DNA of 64,000 nt from Burkholderiales bacterium (GCA_020853025.1 JADYZP010000039.1:168284-232283), one strand, 5' to 3'; numbered from the stretch's first letter, positions 53,873-63,916 are shown. Numbers and translations: made by a program. Notes: a model not told the origin generated them from the sequence alone.

Positions 53873-54025
53873 CGGCGACGCCCGACGAATGTGCGTCGCC
53901 TCGTGACGACCGTCCATGAACAGCATCCTTGCTCGTGACTGCACCGGCTTGACGGGCCGGCGGCGCATCGAGGTGATCCGCATTACTCTGCGCTTCGACA
54001 ACGACGCGACGCGCTGGAGCCGTCG

Positions 54026-54859
54026 ATGATAAGCGGCAAGACAACCCTGATTGCGCACATCGGCTACCCGACGGAGTCGTTCAAGGCACCCCTCATCTAC
54101 AACCCCTGGTTCGAGCAGCGCGGCATCGACGCGGTGGTCGTGACCATGGGTGTGATGGCCGATGACTACCCGGTCGTGATGAAGTCTCTGTTCAGGATGA
54201 CCAACATCCGCGGCGCACTGGTCACGATGCCGCACAAGGTCACGACCGTCGCGCTGCTCGACGAGGTATCGACGACGGTGAAGGTGGCGGGTTCCTGCAA
54301 TGCAATTCTCAAGCGGCCGGACGGCACGCTGTTCGGCGACATGTTCGACGGCACCGGGTTCACGCGTGGCCTGAAGCACAAGGGTTTTCGGTGCGACGGC
54401 GCGCGTTGCCTCGTCGTAGGCGCCGGCGGCGTGGGCTCGGCGGTCGCGGCGTCGTTGGCCGCCGAGGGTGTGGGTTCGATAACCGTTTACGATACGAACG
54501 AAGCAGCGGCGGAGGCCCTTGCGGTGCGGCTTTCGCGGCACTATCCCAATCTGTCGGTTCACGTGGGTTCGAACGACCCCGCCGGTTGCGACCTGGTGGT
54601 GAATGGAACTCCGCTCGGAATGCGGCCGGGTGACCCGCTTCCGATCGACGTCACGCGTCTTGCGGCGACGACCTTTGTCGGCGAAGTGGTCATGAAGACC
54701 GAGATCACGCCGCTGCTCAAGGCCGCGCGCGACCGCGGATGCCGCATCCAGGTCGGCACCGACATGCTGTTCGAAATGATTCCTGCGTATCTCGAGTTCT
54801 TCGGATTTGGTTCTGCCACGAGCGAGGAACTGCGCGTGGTGGCCCAGGTCGTATATTGA
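54026..54859 (+). CDS. Shikimate dehydrogenase family protein
   Basis: AHIGYPTESFKAPLIYNPWF; GALVTMPHKVTTVALLDE; LVVGAGGVGSAVAASLAAEG; NGTPLGM. Confidence 0.92.
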   Translation: MISGKTTLIAHIGYPTESFKAPLIYNPWFEQRGIDAVVVTMGVMADDYPVVMKSLFRMTNIRGALVTMPHKVTTVALLDEVSTTVKVAGSCNAILKRPDGTLFGDMFDGTGFTRGLKHKGFRCDGARCLVVGAGGVGSAVAASLAAEGVGSITVYDTNEAAAEALAVRLSRHYPNLSVHVGSNDPAGCDLVVNGTPLGMRPGDPLPIDVTRLAATTFVGEVVMKTEITPLLKAARDRGCRIQVGTDMLFEMIPAYLEFFGFGSATSEELRVVAQVVY

Positions 54860-54915
54860 GTCGATGACCGCCGCGCCGCCGCCCACCGATCGAAACGACG
54901 AAGGAGATTCTTGAG

Positions 54916-56364
54916 ATGGCCACCGCCCCCGAAGTCAGGAAAGGCATCACCGAGGAGCAACAGCAGGAACTGGACGAGGTCTTCGCGCGCGCGCGCCGTG
55001 CCCTCGCGATCATCGAGACGTACGACCAGGCGCGGATCGACCGGCTGTGCCAGGCGGTGGCCTGGGCGGTGGCGAACAAGCAGACGTTCACCTGCCTGGT
55101 CGACATGGGGATCAAGGAGAGCGGGCTGGGCGACGCCGTGAGCCGGATGGGCAAGCGGATGAAGATTCGCGGCGTGCTGCGCGACGCGTTGCGCCAGAAG
55201 AGCGTCGGCATCATCGAGGAGCTGCCGGAAAAGGGCATTGTCAAGTACGGCAAGCCCGTCGGCATCATCGCGTGCATCGTGCCGACCACCAACCCGGACC
55301 TGACACCTGCCGGCAACGCGATCTACGGCATCAAGGCGCGCGACTGCGTGATCTTCTCGCCGCACCCGCGCTCGAAGAAGACGTCGTTCGAGACGGTGCG
55401 TTTGATGCGCGAGGCGCTGGAGCGGGAAGGCGCGCCGGCCGACATCCTGCAGTGCCTGACCAGAGTGAACATCCCGATGTCGCAGGCGCTGATGGCGCGT
55501 GCCGACCTCATCATCGCCACCGGCGGCCAGCCGATGGTTCGCGCCGCGTACAGCTCGGGCACGCCGGCCTACGGCGTCGGCGCGGGCAACTCGACGATGA
55601 TCATCGACGAGACCGCCAACATCGAGGAGGCGGCACGCAACACGAGGCTGTCCAAGACGTCGGATTTCGGCTCGGGCTGTTCGGCCGACGGCAACCTGAT
55701 CATCGAGGCCTCGATCTTCGACAAGCTGCTCGCGCAACTGCAGGCCGAGGGCGGCCATCTCGCGTCGCCGCAGGAGAAGGAGCTGCTCCGTCGCGTCATG
55801 TGGGACGACGAGCAGCATCGGACGGCGGACACGGTGGCCATCTCGCCGCAGCAACTCGCGAAGGCGGCCGGCTTCACGATCCAGCCTGACCGCAAATTCG
55901 TCATCGTCCACGGGGACGGCATCGGCAAGGAACACCACTTCTCCAGCGAGAAGCTGACCACGCTGCTGGCCGTCTACAAGTACAGCGGCTTCGACCAGGC
56001 GCTGGCGATGATGCGCGGCATCTACGAAGTGGGCGGCAAGGGGCATTCCTGCGGAATCTACTCGTTCGACCAGGAGCACATCCACCGCCTGGCGATGGCG
56101 GCGCCGGTGTCGCGGATCATGGTCCGCCAGCCGCAATCGAAGGCCAACGCCGGGGCGTTCAACAACGGGATGCCGATGACGTCCAGTCTCGGCTGCGGCA
56201 CGTGGGGCGGCAATATCGTGTCGGAGAACGTGCACCTGAAGCATTACATGAACACCACCTGGGTCTCGGTGCCGATCAAGGAGGACAAGCCTTCGGACCA
56301 GGAATTGTTCGGCACGTTCTATGACCCGTCGATGGAAGCCGAAGTCGAATCCATCACCACCTGA
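54916..56364 (+). CDS. Acylating aldehyde dehydrogenase (sulfoacetaldehyde/acetaldehyde DH-like)
   Basis: GIIACIVPTTNP; FSPHPRSKKTS; TSDFGSGCSADGN. Confidence 0.88.
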   Translation: MATAPEVRKGITEEQQQELDEVFARARRALAIIETYDQARIDRLCQAVAWAVANKQTFTCLVDMGIKESGLGDAVSRMGKRMKIRGVLRDALRQKSVGIIEELPEKGIVKYGKPVGIIACIVPTTNPDLTPAGNAIYGIKARDCVIFSPHPRSKKTSFETVRLMREALEREGAPADILQCLTRVNIPMSQALMARADLIIATGGQPMVRAAYSSGTPAYGVGAGNSTMIIDETANIEEAARNTRLSKTSDFGSGCSADGNLIIEASIFDKLLAQLQAEGGHLASPQEKELLRRVMWDDEQHRTADTVAISPQQLAKAAGFTIQPDRKFVIVHGDGIGKEHHFSSEKLTTLLAVYKYSGFDQALAMMRGIYEVGGKGHSCGIYSFDQEHIHRLAMAAPVSRIMVRQPQSKANAGAFNNGMPMTSSLGCGTWGGNIVSENVHLKHYMNTTWVSVPIKEDKPSDQELFGTFYDPSMEAEVESITT

Positions 56365-56415
56365 ATCATGGCGACACCACGCGTGACTCGAGCCTCGACG
56401 AGACTGAAATGAACA

Positions 56416-56480
56416 TCCCCCCACGCTCGCCCCGCTTGCTGCCCCCCCAGGGGGTGGCGTCAGATCTTCGGGGCGGCCCT
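56416..56480. repeat. Burkholderiales-type intergenic GC repeat (CCCCCCACGCTCGCCCCGCTTGCTGCCCCCCCAGGGGGTGGCG...CGGGGCGGCCC)
   Basis: Recognised composition and order; hairpin CCCCC-A-GGGGG. Confidence 0.55.
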
Positions 56481-56491
56481 TCGGAACTGAC

Positions 56492-57358
56492 ATGACGACG
56501 AAGACACCCGAAGAATTGATTGCCGAATGCGGCGCCTGGTGGGACACGGCCATCATCGACATTCATCCGGGCCAGATCGCGATCCGCGGCTACCCGATCG
56601 AGGAGCTGATCGGGCGCGTGCGCTTTCCGGACATGATCTGGCTGATGCTGCGCGGCGAACTGCCGACGCGAGGCCAGTCGGACCTCTTGGAGGCCGCGCT
56701 GGTACCGGGGGTCGACCACGGGCCGCACGCACCGTCCATCGCGATTTCGCGGATGGCGGTGACCTGCGGACTGCCGCTCAATGGCGCGATGGCCTCGGCG
56801 ATCAATGTGCTCGACGACGTGCACGGCGGCGCCGGCCAGCAGTGCATGGAGCTCTACCGCGTGATCGACGCCGCGGCTGGCGCCGCCGGCGATCCGGTCG
56901 CGGCGGCCACGACCGTCATCCGGCGCCAGCGCGACGGCGGCGACAAGATCGTGCCCGGCTTCGGTCACCGTTTCCATCCGATCGATCCGCGCACGGCGCC
57001 GCTGTTCGCCCTCGTCGCCAAGGCGGTCGCCGCCGGGACGGTGTCGGGCCGCTGGGCGGCGATCGGCCACGCGGTCGAGGATGCTCTGAAGGCGATCACC
57101 GGCCGCCACATTCCGATGAACATCGACGGCATCACGGCCGTCATCTTCTGCGAACTGGGCTTCGAGCCGGAGCTCGGCCGCGGCCTGTTCGTGCTGTCGC
57201 GCTCGGTCGGCATTCTCGCCCACGCGTGGGAGCAGAAGCAGCGCGGCCGCAGGATCATGGGTCCGATGCCGAAGGAAATTCCGTATCGCTACAGCGGACC
57301 GGCGCGGCGCGCCGTGCCCGCACCCGCCGACGCATCGGCAACGCCTGGCAACGACTAA
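56492..57358 (+). CDS. Short citrate synthase/citryl-CoA lyase-like protein
   Basis: IEELIGRVRFPDMIWLMLRGELPT; KIVPGFGHRFHPIDPR. Confidence 0.85.
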   Translation: MTTKTPEELIAECGAWWDTAIIDIHPGQIAIRGYPIEELIGRVRFPDMIWLMLRGELPTRGQSDLLEAALVPGVDHGPHAPSIAISRMAVTCGLPLNGAMASAINVLDDVHGGAGQQCMELYRVIDAAAGAAGDPVAAATTVIRRQRDGGDKIVPGFGHRFHPIDPRTAPLFALVAKAVAAGTVSGRWAAIGHAVEDALKAITGRHIPMNIDGITAVIFCELGFEPELGRGLFVLSRSVGILAHAWEQKQRGRRIMGPMPKEIPYRYSGPARRAVPAPADASATPGND

Positions 57359-57415
57359 AACGACCGCTCACCGCGGACCAAGCCGCGAGCTCAATGCACC
57401 TTAAGGAACTACTCC

Positions 57416-59182
57416 ATGAAAAACCAGATTGCGAACCAGCTGGTGAAGTACCTCGAGGCGCGTGGCGTCAAGCACATCTTTGGCCTCTGTGGCCACACGA
57501 ACATCGCCGTGCTCGCCGCGTTGTCGAAGAGCAGGAAGATCAAGTTCATCAACACGCGCCACGAACAGATCGCAGCGCACGCGGCCGACGGGTACGCACG
57601 GGCGACGAAAAAGACGTCGGTCCTGCTGACGCATCTGTCGCCCGGGCTCACCAACGCCGCGACCGGCGTGGCCAATGCGGCGCTCGACTCGATCCCGATG
57701 GTGGTGATTGCCGGCGATGTGCCGACGCACTATTTTGGCAAGCATCCGCACCAGGAAGTGAACCTGCATGCCGACGCGTCGCAGTACGAGATCTACCGGC
57801 CGTTCGTGAAGCGAGCGTGGCGCGTGGATTCGGCGCATCTGTTCCCCGAGACCATCGAGAAGGCGTTCACGCTGGCTGAGAGCGGGCGGCCCGGCCCGGT
57901 GCTGGTCGACGTGCCGATGGACATCTTCTCCAAGGAGGTCGACGTCAGCCTGTTCAAGCGCGTGCTGGCGAACGCGAAGTCGCTGCACAAGCCCTCGCTG
58001 GACGATGGGGCAGCCGAAGCAATGATCCGTGCGCTGCTCGCAGCGAAGACGCCGCTGCTGTACGGCGGCGGCGGCATCCTGCTGGCCGACGCGGCCGACG
58101 AGATGCGCAAACTGGCCGAACACCTGTCGCTGCCGGTCGCGCACACGCTGATGGGCAAGGGCGCGTTGCCCGATGATCATCCGCTGATCCTCGGCATGAG
58201 CGGTTTCTGGGGGACCAAGTTCATCAACGACAAGTGCAAGGGTGCCGACTGGATCTTGGGCCTCGGCACGCGCTTCTCCGAGGCCGACTGCAGCTCGTGG
58301 GAGAGCGAGTACACGTTCAGCATGCCGCCGACGAAACTGATCCATATCGACATCGATCCGGCCGAGATAGGCCGCAACTATCCGGTGGCGATCGGCGCGG
58401 TGGCGGACCTCAAGGAAGCGCTGAAGGTACTGAACCGCGTCGCGCGCAAGCTGGCGCCCAAGGGTGTGCAGCGCCCGAAGTTGGTCGCCGAGATGGCCGC
58501 CAACCGCAAGCAGTTCGTCACCGACAACAGGAAGGCGATGGAGAGCGACGCCTGGCCGATGCGGCCCGAGCGCATCCTCGCCGACCTGCGAGCCGTGGCG
58601 CCCCGCGATTCGATCCTGTGCACCGACGTGGGCTGGAACAAGAACGGCATGGCCCAGCAGTACCCGATCTGCACGCCGGGCACCGTGTTCACGCCGGGCG
58701 GTTACGCGACGATGGGCTTTGGCGCACCGGCGGCATTGGGCGCCAAGCTAGCCCTGCCGGACAAGGTCGTGGTGGCACTGGTCGGCGATGGCGGCTTCGG
58801 GCAGAACCCGGCGATGCTCGCCACCGCGTTCGAGGAAGACATCGCGGTCGTCTGGGTGATCATGAATAACCACGCGTTCGGGACGATCGCCGGCCTCGAG
58901 TCAGCGCACTACGGGACGACGTTCGGCACGGTGTTCGAAAAGAACGGCGCGACGTGGTCGCCGGATTTCGCGGCAATCGCGCGCGCGTATGGCGTGGACG
59001 GCGTCAAGGTCGAGTCGGCCGCCGCATTCAGGCCGGCGCTGCAGAAGGCGATCAAGTCGAAGCGCCCGGTGGTGCTCGACGTGTACATGAAGAACGAGCC
59101 GGTGCCCACGGCGGGCCACTGGAACATCATGGACATCTACTCACCCGGCAAGAAGGTCCACCACGTCTCGACCGGTGACTGA
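57416..59182 (+). CDS. Thiamine-pyrophosphate enzyme (acetolactate synthase-like)
   Basis: HIFGLCGHTNIAVLAAL...RHEQIAAHAADGYARAT; GDGGFGQNPAMLATAFEEDIAVVWVIMNN TPP motif. Confidence 0.92.
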   Translation: MKNQIANQLVKYLEARGVKHIFGLCGHTNIAVLAALSKSRKIKFINTRHEQIAAHAADGYARATKKTSVLLTHLSPGLTNAATGVANAALDSIPMVVIAGDVPTHYFGKHPHQEVNLHADASQYEIYRPFVKRAWRVDSAHLFPETIEKAFTLAESGRPGPVLVDVPMDIFSKEVDVSLFKRVLANAKSLHKPSLDDGAAEAMIRALLAAKTPLLYGGGGILLADAADEMRKLAEHLSLPVAHTLMGKGALPDDHPLILGMSGFWGTKFINDKCKGADWILGLGTRFSEADCSSWESEYTFSMPPTKLIHIDIDPAEIGRNYPVAIGAVADLKEALKVLNRVARKLAPKGVQRPKLVAEMAANRKQFVTDNRKAMESDAWPMRPERILADLRAVAPRDSILCTDVGWNKNGMAQQYPICTPGTVFTPGGYATMGFGAPAALGAKLALPDKVVVALVGDGGFGQNPAMLATAFEEDIAVVWVIMNNHAFGTIAGLESAHYGTTFGTVFEKNGATWSPDFAAIARAYGVDGVKVESAAAFRPALQKAIKSKRPVVLDVYMKNEPVPTAGHWNIMDIYSPGKKVHHVSTGD

Positions 59183-59198
59183 AAAAGGGGCGACCACC

Positions 59199-60086
59199 AT
59201 GGCGCAAGAGTTCTCACTGGCCCATCTGACCGTGCTCGGCTGCGCGCCGCCGGAAATGACGTACATCGCGGCGAGGGCCGGTTACGATTACGTGAGCATT
59301 CGCTCCATCTTCATGGGGCTGCCCGACGAGCCCGACTATGCGCTGGCCGATAACCCGCAGTTGCTGAAGCAGACGAAGCGAGCGCTGGCGGAGACGGGCG
59401 TGCGCGTACACGACATCGAGCTTGCGCGCGTGTACGAGGGCCTGCACCCGTCGAAATACCTGCCGGCGATGGAAGTGGCGGCCGAACTCGGCGCGAAGGC
59501 AGTCCTGTCGAGCATCTGGGGCGGCAACCGCGAGTTCTACGTCGAGAAGTTCGGCGAGATCTGCGACCTCGCCAGGACGTTCGGGCTGACCGTCGATCTC
59601 GAGCCCGTTCCCATCGCAGTTGTCGCCAACCTCGCGCAGGCGGTCGACGTGCTGCACGCGGTCAACCGGAGCAACGCAGGGCTGATGATCGACATGCACC
59701 ACTTCCACCGTGCCGGCGACAATCCGGCCGACCTCGACGCAGTGCCGCGCGAATGGTTCCACTTCGCCCAGCTGTGCGACGCACCGGTCGAAATCCCGAC
59801 CGAACGAGCCGAGATGATCCGCATCATGCGCGACGCCCGCCTTTACGTCGGCGAGGGCGGCATCGACGTCGCGAGCATCCTGGCGCACATTCCGCACTGC
59901 GTTTACTCGATCGAGCTGCCCAACAAGGAGCGGCACGAGGAGATTGGCTATGCCGAGCACGCGACGCGCTGCCTGGAAACGCTGAAGGCGTATCTCGCAA
60001 AGCCTTCGGGAGCAATCGGAGCGTTCGACAACCGCCGCTCCGAACGTGCGACTGCCGGGGCTCGGCGCGCCGTTGCGCCCCGATGA
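59199..60086 (+). CDS. Sugar-phosphate isomerase/epimerase (TIM barrel)
   Basis: LTVDLEPVPIAVVANLAQAVDVLHAVNRSNAGLMIDMHHFHRAGDNPADL. Confidence 0.9.
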   Translation: MAQEFSLAHLTVLGCAPPEMTYIAARAGYDYVSIRSIFMGLPDEPDYALADNPQLLKQTKRALAETGVRVHDIELARVYEGLHPSKYLPAMEVAAELGAKAVLSSIWGGNREFYVEKFGEICDLARTFGLTVDLEPVPIAVVANLAQAVDVLHAVNRSNAGLMIDMHHFHRAGDNPADLDAVPREWFHFAQLCDAPVEIPTERAEMIRIMRDARLYVGEGGIDVASILAHIPHCVYSIELPNKERHEEIGYAEHATRCLETLKAYLAKPSGAIGAFDNRRSERATAGARRAVAPR

Positions 60087-60147
60087 TCGCCGGCAGCGAT
60101 CAGGTTCCGATCCGCGACCTCCCAACCTTTTGGCATCTCCCACCGCA

Positions 60148-61056
60148 CTACGGCGATGTCATTCCGTCGTAGGCCAGTTTGATACCAAGAGCCAGCAACG
60201 CCCAATAACTGATCTGGTAGAAGACGTGCTCGTCGAGCTTGCCTTGGATGAGCACACCCAGCTTGACGCCGATGGGAACCAGTGGCAGGAGCACCAGGGA
60301 CGTTGCCAAATTGGTCGTGTCCAGCTGTCCGAGAAAAGCGTAGGGGATAATCTTCGCGTAATTGGAAGCAAAGAAAAACCATACGGTCGTTCCGACATAG
60401 ATGCGCTTGTCGAGTCGCAGCGGCAGAAGATAAGCCATCAGCGGCGCCGAGCCGGCATGCGCGAGAAAGCTGGTGAGTCCCGACACTGCCGACCAGACTA
60501 CGCCGCGGGGCCACGAAGCCTTGGCCGGAGGACGATTCTTCGCCCATCCGAACAAGTTGTTGAGTGCGAATGCGATTGCGATCGCGCCGATCAGCAAGCG
60601 CAGCATGTCCTGATTCACCAGGCGGAATATCAAGCTGCCCACGACAATGCCGATGGCAAGGCCGGTAAGGAGGATCGGCATGTTGCGCCGGTCGAAGGCG
60701 CCTCGGAATGCGCCGAGTCCGAACAGATCGATGCAGCAGAGTATCGGGAGCATTATCGCGACGGCTTGAAGCGGCGGGATAACGAGTGCGAGCAGCGGCA
60801 CGGCCATGCCGCCGAAAAGTCCGGGGATCCCGGTCTTGGAAACGCCGCTCAGGAGGACTACGGGGATCGCGACGAGGTAGAAATTCGGATCGGTGATCAG
60901 CATCCTGGGGGCGAACGGGGTGCGAACCCGTTGTGATTTCTCGAGTACCGGATCATTCAGCATTCTGCCCGTCGCGCGCGATATCGTCATGGGGGGACCA
61001 TCGCCGAATGCAGTCGCCGATCGCTTCGCCGCCTTGACGACGATTGATCCATCCAC
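60148..61056 (-). CDS. Sulfite exporter TauE/SafE family protein
   Basis: GVSKTGIPGLFGGMAVPLLALVIPPLQAVAIMLPILCCID; GLTSFLAHAGSAPLMAYLLPLRLDKRIYVGTT. Confidence 0.9.
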   Translation of the reverse strand: MDGSIVVKAAKRSATAFGDGPPMTISRATGRMLNDPVLEKSQRVRTPFAPRMLITDPNFYLVAIPVVLLSGVSKTGIPGLFGGMAVPLLALVIPPLQAVAIMLPILCCIDLFGLGAFRGAFDRRNMPILLTGLAIGIVVGSLIFRLVNQDMLRLLIGAIAIAFALNNLFGWAKNRPPAKASWPRGVVWSAVSGLTSFLAHAGSAPLMAYLLPLRLDKRIYVGTTVWFFFASNYAKIIPYAFLGQLDTTNLATSLVLLPLVPIGVKLGVLIQGKLDEHVFYQISYWALLALGIKLAYDGMTSP

Positions 61057-61279
61057 GCACGGCGGGCGGCGAGGTGACCGGAGGACCGTGTAGCCCGGGA
61101 AACAACTTGTTACAGTCGAATTGCTGGGCGTTTTTTCGGATGGTCGGGCGGCAGTCGAGGGTCCGGCAGCCGCAAAGCGCCGCTAGCCGTTGGGCAAGAC
61201 CGATTCAGTCGGCGAGCGCAAACTTCAAATTCGGGGGGGTCGTGTTCGAAGGACCTGCCGCGGCGCTGCAGGAGTCGCC

Positions 61280-61511
61280 CCGCGCGCGCGATTCGTGCAT
61301 GCGCACCGCGGCCACGAAATCGTCATCATTGCCGGAACACGATCGGAGTGCATCAAGCTCGCACCCGTCGTGCACGAATTGATGGAGCGCCGACTTCGCA
61401 AAGCGCAAACCTCTGCCGTTCGACCGCACCGTACCGTTCGGCGACGATACCGCTGCGGCACGCATCGTCGATGTGCTGGTGACAGCGCTCGCCGACGCTA
61501 TGGCCGCCTGA
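61280..61511 (+). pseudogene. Internally deleted UDP-GlcNAc 2-epimerase (WecB-like) relic
   Basis: GHEIVIIAGTRSECIKLAPVVHELMERR (N-terminus) followed, in another frame, by PFGDDTAAARIVDVLVTALADAMAA stop (C-terminus). Confidence 0.6.
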
Positions 61512-61519
61512 GGTCGTGA

Positions 61520-62480
61520 TGCCGTCCTCGTCTTCGCTCGCCGCAATCCCCGATTCACGCGCTACACCGGCCCCTTCCGCTCTGGCGACTTGGCTCTTCA
61601 ACGTGGCGCAGTGCAGCAACGAATCTCGCGCCGGCGCCGTCGCGGATGGCGGTTGCGACCCAGGTAACGCGCTGGTCGAACTCGAAGGCGGGCTGGGGCA
61701 GCGCATCGGTGGAGGGATCGTGCTCGGCGCCGGTGGCCTCCCACCATAGCGGGCTGCGGGTGGGCGCGATGCGGGGTGGTGCCGTGGCCTCGCCGAGTTG
61801 AACGAGAATGTCGCGCACGGTCGGGCGGTCGGTGATGAAGACGATGATGCGCGTCGCGCCGCCACAGCGAGAGCACACCAGCGCGTAGCGGGTCGCCAAG
61901 TTCCGTGAGATAGTTGGCAAGCCAGTACAGCGGATGAAATGGGTGGAAGTCCGGATGCTTGCCGTCGCGCGTCGCGAACAACACGCCGGCCGCCGTGCGC
62001 ACGGTGAATGGAAGCATCTCGAGCGGGCGCGAGAACGCTTCGGCGATCACCGATCCGACGAACAGTCCCTGGTTGACGACGCCGTCGGCCAGCAGTTCGG
62101 GAAACGTGACGGCGTCGGGATCGACGTAGGGCGGATCGATGATCTCGAGCACGAGGTGCGCCTCGCGCAGCACGTCCCGGATCTCGTCCTCGGTGTGGGG
62201 CGTCGCCCGCGGGGGCAGGTCGCGCGCGAGAGCACTAACGCGATCTCCGGCTCGATCCTGGCGGTGCACCGCTGCCGATCACCCGGTACGGCGATGCCGT
62301 CCGGATCGTTGGTGCGAAGATCGGCGCGGCGAGCACCGAGCGTGGCTCCGACAGCACCGAGCACTTTCAGCCGCCCACAGGTGCCGCGACCAGCGCGGTT
62401 ACTCGCCGCTGGATCGCCAGCGCGTCAGCGACGTCGGTCGGACGGAACGCGTGAGGGATGCGCGGAACCGGTCGTGCGGC
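61520..62480 (-). pseudogene. 2-keto-4-pentenoate hydratase-like gene with at least two frameshifts
   Basis: Consecutive pieces in three minus frames: LRTNDPDGIAVPGDRQRCTARIEPEIALVLSR / LVLEIIDPPYVDPDAVTFPELLADGVVNQGLFVGSVIAEAFSRPLEMLPFTVRTAAGVLFATRDGKHPDFHPFHPLYWLANYLTELGDPLRAG / RIIVFITDRPTVRDILVQLGEATAPPRIAPTRSPLWW. Confidence 0.65.
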
Positions 62481-62662
62481 GATTATGCGCGGCGTACAGG
62501 AACTGCGCGGCGGATTCCTGGGCGGGCGTGATCACGATCGTGGTGTCGCAGCCGGAAGAGGGACGAAGGGAGAAAGGCGCGTACATTCTGGCATAGCTTC
62601 GCGCGGCCTCGGTCGGTTATCCTGCGCATTGTCCGTTCCACTCCTTCGTCGGCCGTACCGCC

Positions 62663-63841
62663 ATGCAAGAGCACCTGACCCCCGCAGCCTGCCTTCCCTC
62701 CGACCGTGAGCGCGCGGTGCTGATCGGCCGCGCCTGGGTGCCCGCCGAAGCCGGCGCGGTGCTGGTCGGTGTGCGCGGCGACGAACTCGTCGACCTGTCC
62801 GCGGTGGCGCCTACGGCGAGCGCGCTGACCAACCTGCCGGATGCGGTCACGGCGATTCGCGCTGCGGGTGCGCTGCCGCGAGTCGGCGATCTCGCAGCGG
62901 TTCTCGCCAATTCGGCGGAGGACGCGCGCGACCCGGCGCTGCCGTGGCTTTTCGCGCCCTGCGACCTGCAGGCGATCAAGGCGGCCGGCGTCACCTTCGT
63001 TGCCAGCATGCTGGAACGCGTGATCGAAGAGCAGGCGCGCGGCGACCCGGCAAAGGCGCTAAACGTGCGGCAGACGATTGTCGCCGTCATCGGCGACGAC
63101 CTGGCTAGCGTGCGTCCCGGATCGGCGGAGGCGGCGCGGCTCAAGGACGCGCTGATCGCGCAGCACGCGTGGTCGCAGTACCTAGAGGTCGGCATCGGCC
63201 CCGACGCCGAGATCTTCACCAAGTCGCAACCGATGTCGGCCGTGGGGACGGGTGCCGAGATCGGCATTCATCCCAAGTCGGAGTGGAACAATCCCGAGCC
63301 GGAAATCGTGCTGGTCGTGGCGAGCGACGGCCGCACCAAGGGCGCCACGCTGGGCAACGACGTCAACCTGCGCGACTTCGAGGGCCGCAGCGCGCTCTTG
63401 CTCGGCAAGGCCAAGGACAACAACGCGTCGTGCGCGATCGGCCCGTTCATCCGGCTCTTCGACGAACACTTCACGCTCGATGACGTGCGTCGCTGCGATC
63501 TCGAAATGCGCATCGAGGGTCCCGACGGCTTCACGCTCGACGGCGCGAGCTCGATCGCCATGATCAGCCGCGATCCACTCGACCTGGTCGCGCAGGCAAT
63601 CGGCGCCAATCACCAGTACCCCGATGGCCTGGTACTGTTCCTGGGTACGATGTTCGCCCCGACCAAGGACCGACACGGTCCGGGACAGGGCTTCACGCAC
63701 GTGGTCGGCGACATCGTGACCATCGCGACACCCGCGTTGGGCGCGCTCGTCAATCGCGTGAACACGTCGGACCGGATCGCGCCCTGGACCTACGGTGCGG
63801 GCGCGCTGATGGCCACACTCGCCCGCCGCGGCATCCTCTGA
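62663..63841 (+). CDS. Fumarylacetoacetate hydrolase family protein
   Basis: GTGAEIGIHPKSEWNNPEPEIVLVVASDGRTKGATLGNDVNLRDFEGRSALLLGKAKDNNASCAIGP. Confidence 0.93.
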   Translation: MQEHLTPAACLPSDRERAVLIGRAWVPAEAGAVLVGVRGDELVDLSAVAPTASALTNLPDAVTAIRAAGALPRVGDLAAVLANSAEDARDPALPWLFAPCDLQAIKAAGVTFVASMLERVIEEQARGDPAKALNVRQTIVAVIGDDLASVRPGSAEAARLKDALIAQHAWSQYLEVGIGPDAEIFTKSQPMSAVGTGAEIGIHPKSEWNNPEPEIVLVVASDGRTKGATLGNDVNLRDFEGRSALLLGKAKDNNASCAIGPFIRLFDEHFTLDDVRRCDLEMRIEGPDGFTLDGASSIAMISRDPLDLVAQAIGANHQYPDGLVLFLGTMFAPTKDRHGPGQGFTHVVGDIVTIATPALGALVNRVNTSDRIAPWTYGAGALMATLARRGIL

Positions 63842-63916
63842 ACCATGATCCCAAAAACCGCAGTTATTGAACCCTGCGTAAATAATGTCCTATTTTAGGC
63901 GCAACGAAAGAGGACC

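Noticed and set aside
54559-56562. 667-aa minus-strand ORF opposite the acylating aldehyde dehydrogenase
   Set aside because: Antisense artefact; no recognisable motifs.
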